A stretch of 64,000 nucleotides of DNA from Lota lota (GCA_026745465.1 JACYXH010000736.1:65001-129000); one strand, 5' to 3'. Numbered from the stretch's first letter, positions 10,647 through 21,920 are shown. A program made the numbers and translations. The notes: generated by a model from the sequence alone, not told the origin.

Positions 10647-10694
10647 GAAAAAAAGAAACACACACACGGCTCGCCCGCCGCGTTTCTTTTTTTC
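10647..10694. other. Inverted repeat immediately after the SPRY stop codon
   Basis: GAAAAAAAGAAAC and GTTTCTTTTTTTC form a perfect 13-bp stem around a GC-rich loop of about 22 nt. The second arm overlaps the end of the SPRY exon. The same structure follows the SPRY copy at 48,529. Confidence 0.8.
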
Positions 10695-11247
10695 TACAGC
10701 CGACACAGAGACACTGAGGAACCACCCCCCCCTAACCCAAACCCAGGGTGGAGGTCCTCCTGGGTGAAGGTGGACTGGAAGGTGTGGATGTGTGTCAGTG
10801 TGTCTGAGGACCCTCTTACACCTGGGGACACTCTGTAGAAGGACAGAGTGCCAGCAGGCCGGTCCAGATACACTCCTACTCTGTTAGAGCCTGTATGGGG
10901 GAGACGTATGTCTGTTCCACTACCGTTGTACCGGGCAAAGTAACCATCATCATGACAATAAAGACTCCAGGACTTGTTGTTCATTCCAAGCATGCTGTCA
11001 TCACCCCCTCCTCTCCTTGTGATTCCTCTGTATGTCACTCCTATAACAACACAACCTTTCCACTCTACCTCCCAGTAACAGCGGCCAGTCAGACCTTCTC
11101 TACACAACACCTGGGGATGGAAGTCAAATCTCTCTGGGTGATCAGGATACGACTGGTCCTCTCTAACCCGCGTCACCTTTCTGTTGTCCTCAGACAGAGA
11201 GAGTTCTCTGTGGGCTGTGTTTGGGTCCAGTGTGAGTTCACAGGCAT
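10694..11247 (-). pseudogene. Orphan PRY-SPRY (B30.2) exon A
   Basis: The exon is open from a good splice acceptor (TTCTCCCGTCAG before 11247) to its stop at 10694. PRY: ACELTLDPNTAHRELSLSED; SPRY: RCYWEVEW, WSLYCHDDGYFARYNG and VGVYLDRPAGTLSFY. This is the class found in fish TRIM and NLR proteins, where it is the ligand-binding C-terminus. No RING, B-box, coiled-coil or NACHT exon is seen upstream on the minus strand, only satellite arrays (11.5-13.7 kb). It may be a free exon, a pseudogene fragment, or the last exon of a gene whose other exons lie very far away. Confidence 0.75.
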
Positions 11248-11509
11248 CTGACGGGAGAACAAGACATGAATAGGCTGCTGAACCATTCTTCATCATCATC
11301 ATCATCACTATTCTCTTTCTGACACGTTTTGGTCGCTATCTACTCTTCAAACATTAACATAGAAAGACAAAAAATATATATGATAATTAAAGTTAAAGTT
11401 AATAGCAAATCCCATGTGTGTGTGAGTGGCTGTCACAGTCAAAACATTGAAACCAAGGAAAATGTATAAACTGCATTTACTCCCTCAATATTTACACTAC
11501 ATACACATA

Positions 11510-11985
11510 TCATACATGTACTCATACATACACATACATACTATATATACATAGACATGTACTCATACATACACGTACATACTATATATACATAGACATG
11601 TACTCATACATACACATACATACTATATATACATAGACATGTACTCATGCATACACGTACATACTATATATACATAGACATGTACTCATACTATATATAA
11701 ATACAGACATGTACTCATACATACTATATATACATAGACATGTACTCATACATACTATATATACATAGACATGGACTCATACATACACGTACATACTATA
11801 TAGTATACATAGACATGTACTCATACATACACGTACATACTATATATACATAGACATGTACTCATACATACACATACATACTATATATACATAGACATGT
11901 ACTCATACATACACGTACATACTATATATACATAGACATGTACTCATACATACACATACATACTTACACAAACATATACATACTG
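11510..11985. repeat. Minisatellite family M1 (about 38-40 bp unit)
   Basis: Unit of the form ACATAGACATGTACTCATAC / ATACACGTACATACTATAT. The same family occurs at 12,660-12,970, 32,840-33,890 and 42,605-43,140, always on the 5' side of a SPRY exon or half exon. Confidence 0.95.
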
Positions 11986-12009
11986 TAAGTACACATACAT
12001 TAACATAAG

Positions 12010-12600
12010 TATATATATAGTATTATGAATATATAAACAACAATGTTGTGAATACATCAACAACAATGTTATGAATATATCAACAACAATGTTATGTATA
12101 CATCAACAACAATGTTATGAATATATCAACAACAATGTTACAAATACATCAACAACAATATTATGAATACATCAACAACAATGTTATGAATATATCAACA
12201 ACAATGTTATGAATACATCAACAACAATGTTATGAATATATTAACAAAAATGTTATGAATATATCAACAACAATGTTATGAATACATCAACAACAATGTT
12301 ATGAATACATCAACAACAATTTTATGAATACATCAACAACAATGTTATGAATATATCAACAACAATGTTATGAATATATCAACAACAATGTTATGAATAC
12401 ATCAACAACAATGTTATGAATATATCAACAAAAATGTTATGAATATATCAACAACAATGTTATGAATACATCAACAACAATGTCATGAATACATCAACAA
12501 CAATGTTATGAATATATCAAAAACAATATTATGAATACATCAACAACAATGTTATGAATATATCAACAACAATGTTATGAATACATCCACAACAAACATA
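12010..12600. repeat. Minisatellite family M2 (about 23 bp unit)
   Basis: About 25 copies of AATACATCAACAACAATGTT plus ATG, alternating ATACATC/ATATATC. A short version lies at 33,899-33,985. Confidence 0.95.
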
Positions 12601-12654
12601 TTTCAAGCTCAAGCTCACATACAGGCTGGAAATTAACTGTTGGAGCCATAGAAC

Positions 12655-13680
12655 TGGTTCATACATACTATATATACATAGACATGTACTCATACATACA
12701 CGTACATACTATATATACATAGACATGTACTCATACATACATGTACATACTATATATACATAGACATGTACTCATACATACTATATATACATAGACATGT
12801 ACTCATACATACACGTACATACTATATATACATAGACATGTATTCATACATACACGTAGATACTATATATACATAGACATGTACTCATCCATACACGTAG
12901 ATACTATATATACATAGACATGTACTCATACATACACGTACATAATATATAAACATAGACATGTATTCATACATACACATACATAAGTAAACATACACAT
13001 ACATATACATAAGTACACGTACACATACGTATTATACATACATATGCATACTCATACATACAGACATGCGTACATACACAAACATATAGAAACATAAGTA
13101 CACATACATACATATACAAACATACACATAGCTAAACATACGTTTACCTACTCAGGCATACGTATACATAAGTACACAAACATATGTCTACATAAGTACA
13201 CATACATAAGTATACATAAGTACACATAAATAAGTACACATACATATATACATAAGTACACACATATATACATAAGTACACACACATAAAGATAAGTACA
13301 CATACATACGTATACATAAGTACACATACATATGTATACATACATGCACATAGCTAAACATACATATACTGTACATGCTCATACATACATATTCATACGT
13401 ACATACTCATAGGTTTGTACAAATACGTACACATACATAGTATACATACGCATACACACGGATACATTCACAAACATACATACACATACAAACACATGCG
13501 TACACATACATATACATAAGTACATTTACATACGTGTGCATACTCATACATATGTAAACATACAGATGCGTATGTTTAAATATGTACACATACCTACACA
13601 TATGTAAACATACATACGTACATGTACGTAAACATGCCTACACATACATAAACAAACATATGAATATAAACACACACATA
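12655..13680. repeat. M1 minisatellite grading into ACATAC/ACGTAC short repeats
   Basis: M1 units to about 12,970, then irregular CATA/CGTA repeats to about 13,680. Open frames here are cysteine/tyrosine/valine pseudo-proteins produced by the repeat. Confidence 0.9.
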
Positions 13681-14708
13681 AGCATGTAGTGGCAGTGCAA
13701 GTATAATTTCTTCAGGAATCGTACGATTTCTAGTTCCTACTTCTATCCTAATTTGCTTTCCCTCCACTTGTACAAACAACAACGTAGAGTGACAACAAAT
13801 ATAACATGATAGGGACTATAGTGGACTAGTCTGCTATGTTTTTTAGAAGCAATAGTGCATATCCTTTGTTTAGAAGACAGGCCTCCTTCTAGATTAGTCA
13901 TGGAAAACGAGAACCGTGAGTTTTCTTTTTGCATCAAGCAGCAAAAAAGCCAGAGATGGCATGGTCCTGCCATGTGACTATTGTGTATGCGCTCATCACA
14001 ATGACAATGCTGAAACTATATATGGTGCAGCCCTACTACATTTTATTGTTATTATTAGAATATATTATTATTCTTTATTATTCTCAACAAATTTTGGGAT
14101 CTGACAAAATTTTTCACCTAGAGACTCTATTCCAATTTGAAAATGTTCATCTTTGATTGGAATCGCTCGCTATCATTACATTTTTTATTTAACTTTTAAA
14201 ATAAAATTTTATAATATAAGTCAATGTCCAGTCTCTGAGACTTCAACTACTTCAGACTTTGCATCTCGGCACATTTCTAACCTTTAATCTTCAGTCAAAC
14301 ATTTTACAAAATCATTACGCTTTGAGCTTTAAACATAGTTTACATACCATTTATACTTGTTGAGATTCAACAGTTTTAGTTTTAAACCTGCTTCGTATAT
14401 TTTCAGTTGGTCTCCTTGACTTCCACTGAGCCCTGCTAGAGCGTGATGACGTCACCGCGCTCTAGCCCAAGGTGGCTATCACAAAAGCTAACCATTTCAG
14501 ACGTCGCGGAGCCTTACAACGTCAATATTTAACCTAGAAACTCAATATAACGCTTTAACTGTTCGGGTATTTCTTGTTTCACTGGCGCCACAACGGTTAA
14601 TCGATTGGGAATATACTTGTTGAGCATCAGGCGTTTGTTTGTGGCGACCCCCGTTTATATTAGAAAAGTCTCATCTTTAATGCAGTTTTTAACCTCGCGA
14701 ATAAACTC
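13680..14708. other. No gene seen; 5' side flank of the provirus with CRE palindrome
   Basis: AT-rich. The only structured element is an inverted repeat at 14,435-14,466. The last part (14,480-14,708) is the left flank of the provirus. Confidence 0.5.
14435..14466. promoter_or_regulatory. Palindrome containing a full CRE site (TGACGTCA)
   Basis: GCTAGAGCG at 14,435-14,443 and CGCTCTAGC at 14,458-14,466 are perfect inverted arms around TGACGTCA at 14,447-14,454, the CREB/ATF consensus. No gene start is recognised beside it. Confidence 0.5.
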
Positions 14709-15266
14709 TGTTGTAGCAAATTATACAACTCGTGGTTGGGCCGATTCAAAAGGCTAAGACAAATGGATATCCGTAGTTATTTTATTTCATACGCTGCAGC
14801 ATACAAAAGACGCAGTTTCAAAGGCAACTCCACACTGGGCAGAGTTCTCGAGAAAAAGCGCGCTGAGCAAAGGAAGGACGGTCTTTTGTAGAGTAAAATA
14901 AACAATCATTTAAACGTAACACTAGATGGCGTCCTCTACCATCTATAACTGGTTCAATGCACAGCTAAAGCCAGACCTCTAGTCGTATCTTATCATATAT
15001 GGCGCCACCTGGATTTTATGGCAGGTCCTCTGTGCGGTCAGGGCAACAGGCACATAATAGATGAGAGAAACTTGCTCTGGAGTTTCTCTCATAGAACAAA
15101 GCACCATGCAGGAATGCAAGGACAGGCAACTGTGAGGAGGTAGATAATTAAAAGAAAACAAATAGGACACTATAATGTGCTCACAACAACTTGAGTGCCT
15201 AAACCAAACCAACTAGTTGAGGTGAGTTAACTTTGGAATAGGGCCTGAGGTCATTTTCCCATCACA
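14709..15266 (-). repeat. 3' LTR of the provirus
   Basis: Minus strand begins TGTGATGGGAAAATGACC after the polypurine tract and ends GCTACAACA, giving TG...CA termini. AATAAA is present, but the TATA region reads CTACAAAAG, weaker than in the other LTR. Confidence 0.88.
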
Positions 15267-15267
15267 A

Positions 15268-15279
15268 TTCCCCCCTTTC
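15268..15279 (-). other. Polypurine tract
   Basis: GAAAGGGGGGAA on the minus strand directly before the LTR start, the usual plus-strand primer of retroviruses. Confidence 0.85.
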
Positions 15280-15495
15280 GATCATATTTGATCGATCAAA
15301 AGGAAAAATGACGAAGAAAATAAAAAACAACGCAGTACAGTACAATCAAACAAAATCATACAACAAAAAGATAGTAAAATGCTGGTTGACGCACATATGG
15401 CTCCTTGAAAAACCCCATAAGGTCAGGACTTTAAACCCGCCTTACTGATGGGGAAAAAGGTGCGATATGCTTGCACAGCCAGTGGACCGTACACT

Positions 15496-18228
15496 CTAAA
15501 CAAAGTCATCATCAGAGGAGATGGCATAGTCTGAGAAAGTGTAAGGAGGGGGATGGTCGGTATGGGACGAGGTAGTGGACAACAGAGGAGAGGACTCGAG
15601 CTGGGCAAATGTGTTAGCCATCGGAGATGCAGAGGGTAATTGGCCCACTGTGCGCTCGATGGTGCGGATGACGAGGCTGCGAACACAGGGAACAATACAA
15701 CAACCGCACGTGGCGAGGATGGCTACACCAATGGAAAGTGATGCGAAGAGAGACAATGCTAATGCCCTCCAACGTCCAAACCATGCAGCCATCATATTTC
15801 CGAAAGGGTCAGTTACCCCCGAGTTCTCCGCAAGCTCCTCGGACAGGGCCGTAAGGCCCGCCAGTCCTTTGGTGATGGAGCCGTCCGGAGCGGTGTTATT
15901 GGGGATGAACGTACAACAATTATCCCCAAACATTGTACAAACACCTCCTTTCTCTGCCAGCAACATGTCCAGTGCAATTCTATTTTGCCAGGTCATGAGG
16001 CTGGTTTTGTCCAGCTGCTCGTGAATTCCACGGACCGAATCACGGGTAAAATTAATAAATCGTTGTTGATTATAATAAATGTAATTTATCCAGTCTACAT
16101 TTTTGTTCGTAGTTGACCACCAAAAGAGGATAGACTCGAAACCCGCCGCGATCTGGTTTCTAGCCTTAAATTCATCAGGAACTCCTCTCGGGACACCAAT
16201 ACCATCTATATACACATGTTTGTCGAAACTACCGCCTGGGTTTGAACGACGGGCACGATGTAGAATGGAGGGGTCCATACGCTGTAAGGTAACGGGATTA
16301 ATGGGTAAGACATAAAAGGGCATGATGAGCTGTACCATCGCACAAGTTCCCGTCCACCGTTTCGGGAGGAAAGAGAAAATGGCGGCCCCGCCACAATACC
16401 ACCAAACGTCGGCTCTTGACAGGGATTGGTCCGTGAACAAGGCGGAGGAATACGGGCTGAGTCTATCAGTGACGTCGGTGGTGGAGTTGCACCACCGGAG
16501 AGTGCCTACAGTCACCCCCCCAAGGAGAGTGCGGGAGTGGCAGGTGTAATTGGCCATAACAGGCCTGAAATAGGGAGGTTTGTGCCGCTCTGTGATGGGC
16601 AGTGAGTGGTGGTACGGGGCACAAGACACACTAACGGGCAAGTCCGTAAACAAGGACAGTACACAATTGTACCCAGCCAGGTTAGTTTGTGGGTCGACAT
16701 ATAACGGCATTGTGCCCAGAAGGGGACGAGCCGGGGCGCATGCGACACACTCAGAGACCTGTAAGTCTCCAGCTGAGAACAACATCCAGTCTAACCAGAT
16801 ATTCTCCGATACAAACCCAGTTTCTAGGGCCACAGTCTCCCTGGAGTTGTTAACCTGGACACTGTAAAAAGGATTATCAGTCAAGCCTGCATCGGGCCGT
16901 CCAAGTGGGGAGCCGGGTGAGCCTAGGGTCGCGGTAGGAGGAACGCGGACGTCAAGGAAGAAGACCCCTATTGGGTCTTTTCCTTCCATGGAGATCCCTA
17001 TAGAGAACAATCGGGAATCTGTACGTGTGGGGACTTTCAGGGTAATGAGTAAGGGATCACAGTCAATGGCTGAACATGTTCGAACTACCCTGCCAGCTTT
17101 AACGATTGAGAGACGTGTTTTTAGGCTGCGATCGCTCCCCGCAGGCATAGGATACCCCCAGTCTCTATGTGACGTGGTCCAACATGCATTATGCCAGTTA
17201 ATGCAATCTCTGTAGCTCTGTGTATTTGCGGACATATAACATATGTAAACATGTTTCTCCCGTATCCGTCGCTTCACGAATGGGCTCTTACAGACAACTA
17301 TAGTGCAAAGGTCTATCTCTACTGTGGCCGTTACCCCCTCAGTGAACGTAAGGTTAATGGCCCCCGGTTGCCCACGTTTGGCGCTGTTGTTGTTAATTGC
17401 GGCGGATGCGAGGGTAGATGCGCAAATAAGAAGGAGAAGTGCCGCGGGGAAGACCAGGGGTCCGGGGCGTCTACACCGGGCTGGTCGATTGCTCCCTTTT
17501 CTCGGGGCACGGCGGGTAGTGTAGAGGACGCATGACCAAGAGGTCACTAAGGCGATTGCAAACGCGAACATACCCCATCCAATTTCTATTAGTGTGAGGT
17601 ATGGGGACGAAGATATGACCGGGGTTACTGGTGCTAAGGTCGGGGTTCCTATGGTAATGTTGTTTGGGCTGCTACGGCGGTGGTGATTGGGAAAGTTGGT
17701 CGTGGTTGTGGCGGATAGACCTCTAGACATGGGAAAGAACAGGCAAAATAAACAAAGGATTATAATAGTCAGACCCATAAGCCACGCCCATGGTCTCGGC
17801 GTGTCCTTTCTATACCAGGTGCACGTTGTGGCCATGGGACAGTCAATGTGGCAGGTAGGCACTGGTGATGGGTCTCCTGGCTTCGGGTCACAGCCAACCC
17901 ACTGGATGTCAGGTGCTGTGGAGGGAGATGATTCTTCATCCCTGGAGTCCGATGCAGGGTAGAGGCCCGTCCTTGTTGGAACTGCTACCGGCGTCAGTTT
18001 ATGATTGTGGAGGCAGAGCACGTCGTACACCTTCTTTATGTTAGGTGTGGGAGTGTGTGGGCATGGGCAAATCAGTTTTGTTAAGGGGCTGGTGTGGGCG
18101 TCTGGACCGCTCCTTTGTACTTCTTGCAGTGGGAGGCATGGACCCATGACTGTCGCTCCCCCACCTTCACCGCCGTGTGTGTGGTAAGGAGGACTTGGAA
18201 GGGTCCCAGCCATCGTGGTGATTTCCAT
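15496..18228 (-). CDS. env: Retroviral envelope glycoprotein, full-length open frame (910 aa)
   Basis: One uninterrupted frame. The N-terminus is unusually long with three hydrophobic stretches (about 147-168, 211-236 and 256-277) before the surface subunit; the first 50 residues overlap pol, so Met132 is an alternative start. A furin-type site RARR sits at 658-661. The transmembrane subunit has an immunosuppressive-domain-like region (WQNRIALDMLLAEKGG) followed by CTMFGDNCC (CX6CC at 764-772), an anchor at about 821-848 and a tail with PPPY at 893-896, a type of motif that binds NEDD4-type ligases. Family role: receptor binding and membrane fusion. No stop or frameshift was seen although gag and RT are broken. 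It could be a young env copy, a remnant mobilised in trans, or a co-opted gene. Confidence 0.93.
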   Translation of the reverse strand: MEITTMAGTLPSPPYHTHGGEGGGATVMGPCLPLQEVQRSGPDAHTSPLTKLICPCPHTPTPNIKKVYDVLCLHNHKLTPVAVPTRTGLYPASDSRDEESSPSTAPDIQWVGCDPKPGDPSPVPTCHIDCPMATTCTWYRKDTPRPWAWLMGLTIIILCLFCLFFPMSRGLSATTTTNFPNHHRRSSPNNITIGTPTLAPVTPVISSSPYLTLIEIGWGMFAFAIALVTSWSCVLYTTRRAPRKGSNRPARCRRPGPLVFPAALLLLICASTLASAAINNNSAKRGQPGAINLTFTEGVTATVEIDLCTIVVCKSPFVKRRIREKHVYICYMSANTQSYRDCINWHNACWTTSHRDWGYPMPAGSDRSLKTRLSIVKAGRVVRTCSAIDCDPLLITLKVPTRTDSRLFSIGISMEGKDPIGVFFLDVRVPPTATLGSPGSPLGRPDAGLTDNPFYSVQVNNSRETVALETGFVSENIWLDWMLFSAGDLQVSECVACAPARPLLGTMPLYVDPQTNLAGYNCVLSLFTDLPVSVSCAPYHHSLPITERHKPPYFRPVMANYTCHSRTLLGGVTVGTLRWCNSTTDVTDRLSPYSSALFTDQSLSRADVWWYCGGAAIFSFLPKRWTGTCAMVQLIMPFYVLPINPVTLQRMDPSILHRARRSNPGGSFDKHVYIDGIGVPRGVPDEFKARNQIAAGFESILFWWSTTNKNVDWINYIYYNQQRFINFTRDSVRGIHEQLDKTSLMTWQNRIALDMLLAEKGGVCTMFGDNCCTFIPNNTAPDGSITKGLAGLTALSEELAENSGVTDPFGNMMAAWFGRWRALALSLFASLSIGVAILATCGCCIVPCVRSLVIRTIERTVGQLPSASPMANTFAQLESSPLLSTTSSHTDHPPPYTFSDYAISSDDDFV

Positions 18229-20141
18229 GTTTTCCGTCTGAAATCCTTGATGACTACCAGGTCACCTGGCTGGATGGAGTGCAGCGGGTGCTCAGCTTTC
18301 TGGGGCAGCGCCGCTTTCACCTGGAGCCGTACCTGTGAGAGAGCGTTAGACAAGGAGACACAATATTGTAACATTTCATCTTCACACAATGTAGTGGAAG
18401 GAATCGCCCGCTTTCCTGGTGCCGCTGTACCTACAGGAGGTGGGTTAGCAAACAAAACTTCAAAGGGCGAGAGTTTGGTCCTTGTTCTGACTCTCATTCT
18501 CATGTACATCAAAGCAAGAGGGAGCACCTTCGTCCAGGGTAGGCCTGTCTCTGTGCCGATTTTCGCGAGCTTTGCCTTTAATGTGCCGTTCTCACGTTCC
18601 ACTGCACCACCGCTCTGTGGGTGGTACGAGCAATGGTATTTGAGGTCGATGCCGAGGTAGGTGCCGATCTCTTTGATGGCATGGTTAACAAAGTGTGAGC
18701 CGTTGTCGCTAGATAGTTTTGCGGGAATGCCCCATCGTGGCACAATTTCCGTTAGTAGTGCTTTTGCAACTACTCCTGCCGTTGCCTTTGAGGCGGGGAA
18801 CGCTTCAACCCATTTAGACCACATGTCGACCATCACAAGGCAATAGCGTTTGCCTTCCGATGGGCCTAGTTCAACAAAATCCATCATGATGTGTTCGAAT
18901 GGGCGTGTTGGGCTGTCGTGTGCTACGTGTTCGACCCTCTGTCCTCGGCCTATGTTATGATTGGCGCAAATGACGCAGGCCTGACAATATTTTTGTGCGT
19001 ATGTAGAAAACCCTATGGTGTACCAATCCTGTTGGATAAGATCCATCATCCCCCCTTTTGACACGTGGTCGAGCCCATGTGTCAATTTAGCATAGGCGGG
19101 GAACATGGCCACCGGGAGGCATGGCTTCCCTGTAGGGCCTTTCCAATGGCCGTCGACAAACACCGCCCCCCTTTTGTGCCACCGTGCACGCTCGTCGGAG
19201 GTGGAGAGGTCCTGGACCTCAGCGACAGACGCAGCCACATGACCGACCAGAGTAGAAACGAGTGCGGTGTCAGCAGGTGGAGGTCGGGAAGCCGCGGCCT
19301 TAGCTTCTGCGTCCGCCCTATCATTACCCAGGGACACAGCGTCAGTACCGCCCGTATGTGCTGAGCATTTAACAACTGCAATCTGGGTGGGCAGGAGAAT
19401 GGCATCGAGTAACGCAGATATTTTGTCATGGTGCAAAATGTGTTTGCCGGATGACGTGAGGAAGCCTCTGTGTCGCCAGAGGGCCCCGAAGTCGTGGACG
19501 ACGCCGAACGCGTATTGGGAGTCGGTGTAGATGGTGACAGAGGCGCCCGCTGCCGCACGGCAGGCTTCGGCGAGGGCGACGAGTTCAGCAGCCTGCGCAG
19601 AGTAGTGAGAGGGGAGAGAGCCAGAACAAACCGTCTCATAATCAGATACCACAGAAAACCCCGCGCGCGCCAAACCTGTTTCCGGGTTTCTGGAGGCGGA
19701 GCCGTCTACGTAGAAGACATAGTCGGGGTTAGGAAGGGGAACTTCCCCTAGATCAGGACGCGGCTTACAGACCAAGTGAAATTCAGCCAAACAGTGGTGC
19801 GGCTCGCCCTCTCCCTCAATAGGAAGCAGGGTGGCAGGATTGAGAACATTGCAACGTCTAATATGTATATTGGGCAGGTCAAGGAGGATGGTATGATATT
19901 TCAACCATCGTGCCGCAGATAAATGGGACGTTTTCTGTTCTAAGAGGATCATGGAGACCGCATGTGGAACAAGCAGTGTGAGGTCACCGTACCCCACCAA
20001 GTCTCTTGATGCCAGAACAGCTTTTTCCGCAGCCGCCACTGCTCGTAAGCAAGGGGGCAGCCCCGCTGCTACGGGGTCTAATTTAAAGGAGAAATAGACA
20101 ACCTGTTCCCATGTTGTTGGAGGAGGACTGATGTCATGCAT
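18081..20141 (-). pseudogene. pol: Retroviral pol: RT connection, RNase H and integrase (open segment)
   Basis: 686 open codons. The start is the RT connection region; RNase H follows with YVDGSASRN, an AELVALAEAC helix, IYTDSQYAF and GNDRADAEAK carrying its acidic residues. Integrase has an HHCC zinc domain (H...H, CQACVIC), catalytic MMDF, SSDNGSHF and VERENGTL (DDE), and a C-terminal WLGPFQVL module typical of gammaretroviruses. The end overlaps env by 148 nt. It is called pseudogene because it is separated by a frameshift at about 20,100 from the upstream part and has no initiation of its own; the enzyme motifs themselves look intact. Confidence 0.92.
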
Positions 20142-20830
20142 CCCCCTCTCTCATCTACGGTCTGGGTAAAGGGTTGCGTTGGGTCTGGAAGGCCGAGCGT
20201 TGGGGCGCGCTGGAGCTCCAGTTTGAGGCCTCTAAATGTTTGTGCTGCTTCCACAGACCAGATCACGTGGTCCGAAGCCTGGAGTCCCTTGCCATGGACG
20301 ATAGTCGATAGGGGACCCTCCAGGAGTGAGTAGTTGGGAATGAACGTTCTCCAACAAGAACACATACCAAGAAAAGACAAGACTTGTTTCTTAGTTACTG
20401 GCCGTGGAATGTTGGGAATGGCCTCCACACACTTGGATGAGAGGGCTTTGCCCTCTGGTGTGAGGTTGTGGCCTAGGAAGACAACATCCTGGCAGTCCCA
20501 CTGGAGCTTCGAGAGGCTGGCTTTGTGCCCCTCAGACGCCAGATGGTGTAAGAATCGCAGAGAATTACTGCGACACCGGTCCTTAGTTGGGAAACAAACC
20601 AACAGATAAACGACATACTGTAACAATGCAGAGCCCTGCTGTAACTGAAGTGATGCTAGGCTTAACCACAACAGGCTGTGCATTTTTAATCAAGCCGACA
20701 TCATATTTGCTGGTCGCCTACAGTCGTGTGGGTACGTCTCGTAAGTCAGGGTGGATGGTCGAGGTCATGGTCGCGGTCACGTCTCTAGCCATGGTAGTGG
20801 TGGTCTCGAGCTGTGGGATATAATTTATAT
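20078..20830 (-). pseudogene. pol: Retroviral pol: remnants of reverse transcriptase
   Basis: Two RT pieces are joined. The RT start (DVGLIKNAQPVV, about 20,660-20,705) runs almost directly into the palm region after the active site (FLHHLASEGHKASLSKLQ), so most fingers and palm are deleted. The YxDD box position reads QYVVYLLV, without both aspartates. A frameshift near 20,100 separates this part from the RNase H frame. The enzyme is inactive. Confidence 0.88.
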
Positions 20831-21476
20831 TCGTAGCCCCTCAGGAAGGTGTATTTTTTTTTTTCCTATGTTGTCATTTTAGTAGTTAACCTCCATTGCT
20901 AATTAAGCCATCCCAATTTTCTAACACTGGTGCTTACAACTCAACCAGTATCTAGGCCATTCGTGACAAGATACACAGACCACATAAAACACACAGACAG
21001 ACAATTGGGCCCAACAAGCTAGCTCTAAACACATAGACAATAGTTATAGACCATTACCCAGAACCTGTTGGATTAACTAAGACTTCATCAGGTTTATTGG
21101 ACAGTATATCCACTACCGCGCTCCCTCAGGCTCCTTTAGGGCGGGTCCCACTTCCTCACTTTGGTGAGGTGGGAATTTCCCTGAACTCCGAAGAGTCCCC
21201 AGCGCTGGTTGACCCCTGGACTTCTGTGGTCAAGCGGCAGTGGTGATCTCTGCCCCAATCTTTTATGACGGAGGCAGAGGAACTTTGTATTTTAACTCTC
21301 CCCTGTATGTTCATCTAATATCCTGCTCTATGTCCCTCTCTCTCTTGGCTACTTTCCTCAATCCTTTCTATCGTTCTAACAATCTGTGTATGCATGTCAG
21401 TGAGTGTTGTCAGTGGGTTAGGGTGTGTGTGGTTTTAGCAAGCAGTTCTTCATTGCGGTGTGCGTGTGGGTGTTTG
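20831..21476. other. Provirus interior without recognisable coding sequence
   Basis: The place expected for protease and the gag-pol junction. No DTGA-type protease motif was found on the minus strand; probably rearranged or filled by foreign sequence. Confidence 0.5.
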
Positions 21477-21920
21477 TTACCGCCTTTCGGTTCGTTGTCG
21501 TCCGGTCGCTCCGTCGCCTCTCCGCATGCCCACCCGTCCGCCAGTACAACTATCCGGTTCTTGTGGTCCTCGTCTCCCCCAGCCGTCTCCCTGGTTCTCC
21601 CTTCTTGGCCGTGGGCAGTCTCTCATCCAATGGTGACCGGCTCCACAGTTAAAGCACCCTTGGTTTCTCATACCGGTCCCTTGATAGCCTTTGGTTTTCC
21701 TGCCGTGTGGCCGTGTGCCCCCACGTCGTGGACCATATGAGTCTCCCGGTGGCCCCCTCTTTTGATGTCGGGGCCACTGTTCGTGTTTGTTGGTTGGTTG
21801 GGGAGAGTAGTCCGGAGGCGCACTAACGGTGGCAGGGCCTCTGTCTCTGAGAATCGTCCGATGAGCTGAGGGTGCTCCCCCCTCTCTGGGAAGATCTCCG
21901 GCCAGTTGGAGGGATGCCAA
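21477..21920 (-). pseudogene. gag: Retroviral gag: nucleocapsid remnant
   Basis: Arg/Gly-rich frame with one zinc knuckle CFNCGAGHHWMRDC (CX2CX4HX4C), the signature of nucleocapsid, which packages genomic RNA. Capsid sequence expected between this and the matrix part is missing, so gag is internally deleted and out of frame. Confidence 0.85.

Larger units (their letters stand above)
9535..11300. repeat. SPRY duplicon A (inverted relative to 48,090-49,700)
   Basis: The segment from GTTGGATATGAAACGCACCA (about 9539) to the SPRY exon is repeated in reverse orientation at 48.09-49.70 kb, including the CpG-rich block around TGACGTCAC, the ACTCAAGTA-rich block, the GT/ACTATG array and the SPRY exon. 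Parts recur at 31.1-32.4 kb and 50.5-50.9 kb. Confidence 0.88.

Noticed and set aside
10694-11247. Calling SPRY exons A and B functional TRIM or NLR genes
   Set aside because: No other exon of such a gene is visible in tens of kilobases on the proper side; only the exon is supported.
15496-18228. Naming env as a known captured fish envelope (percomORF-type)
   Set aside because: Motifs fit the general gamma type, but identity at family level needs an alignment; only the class is claimed.
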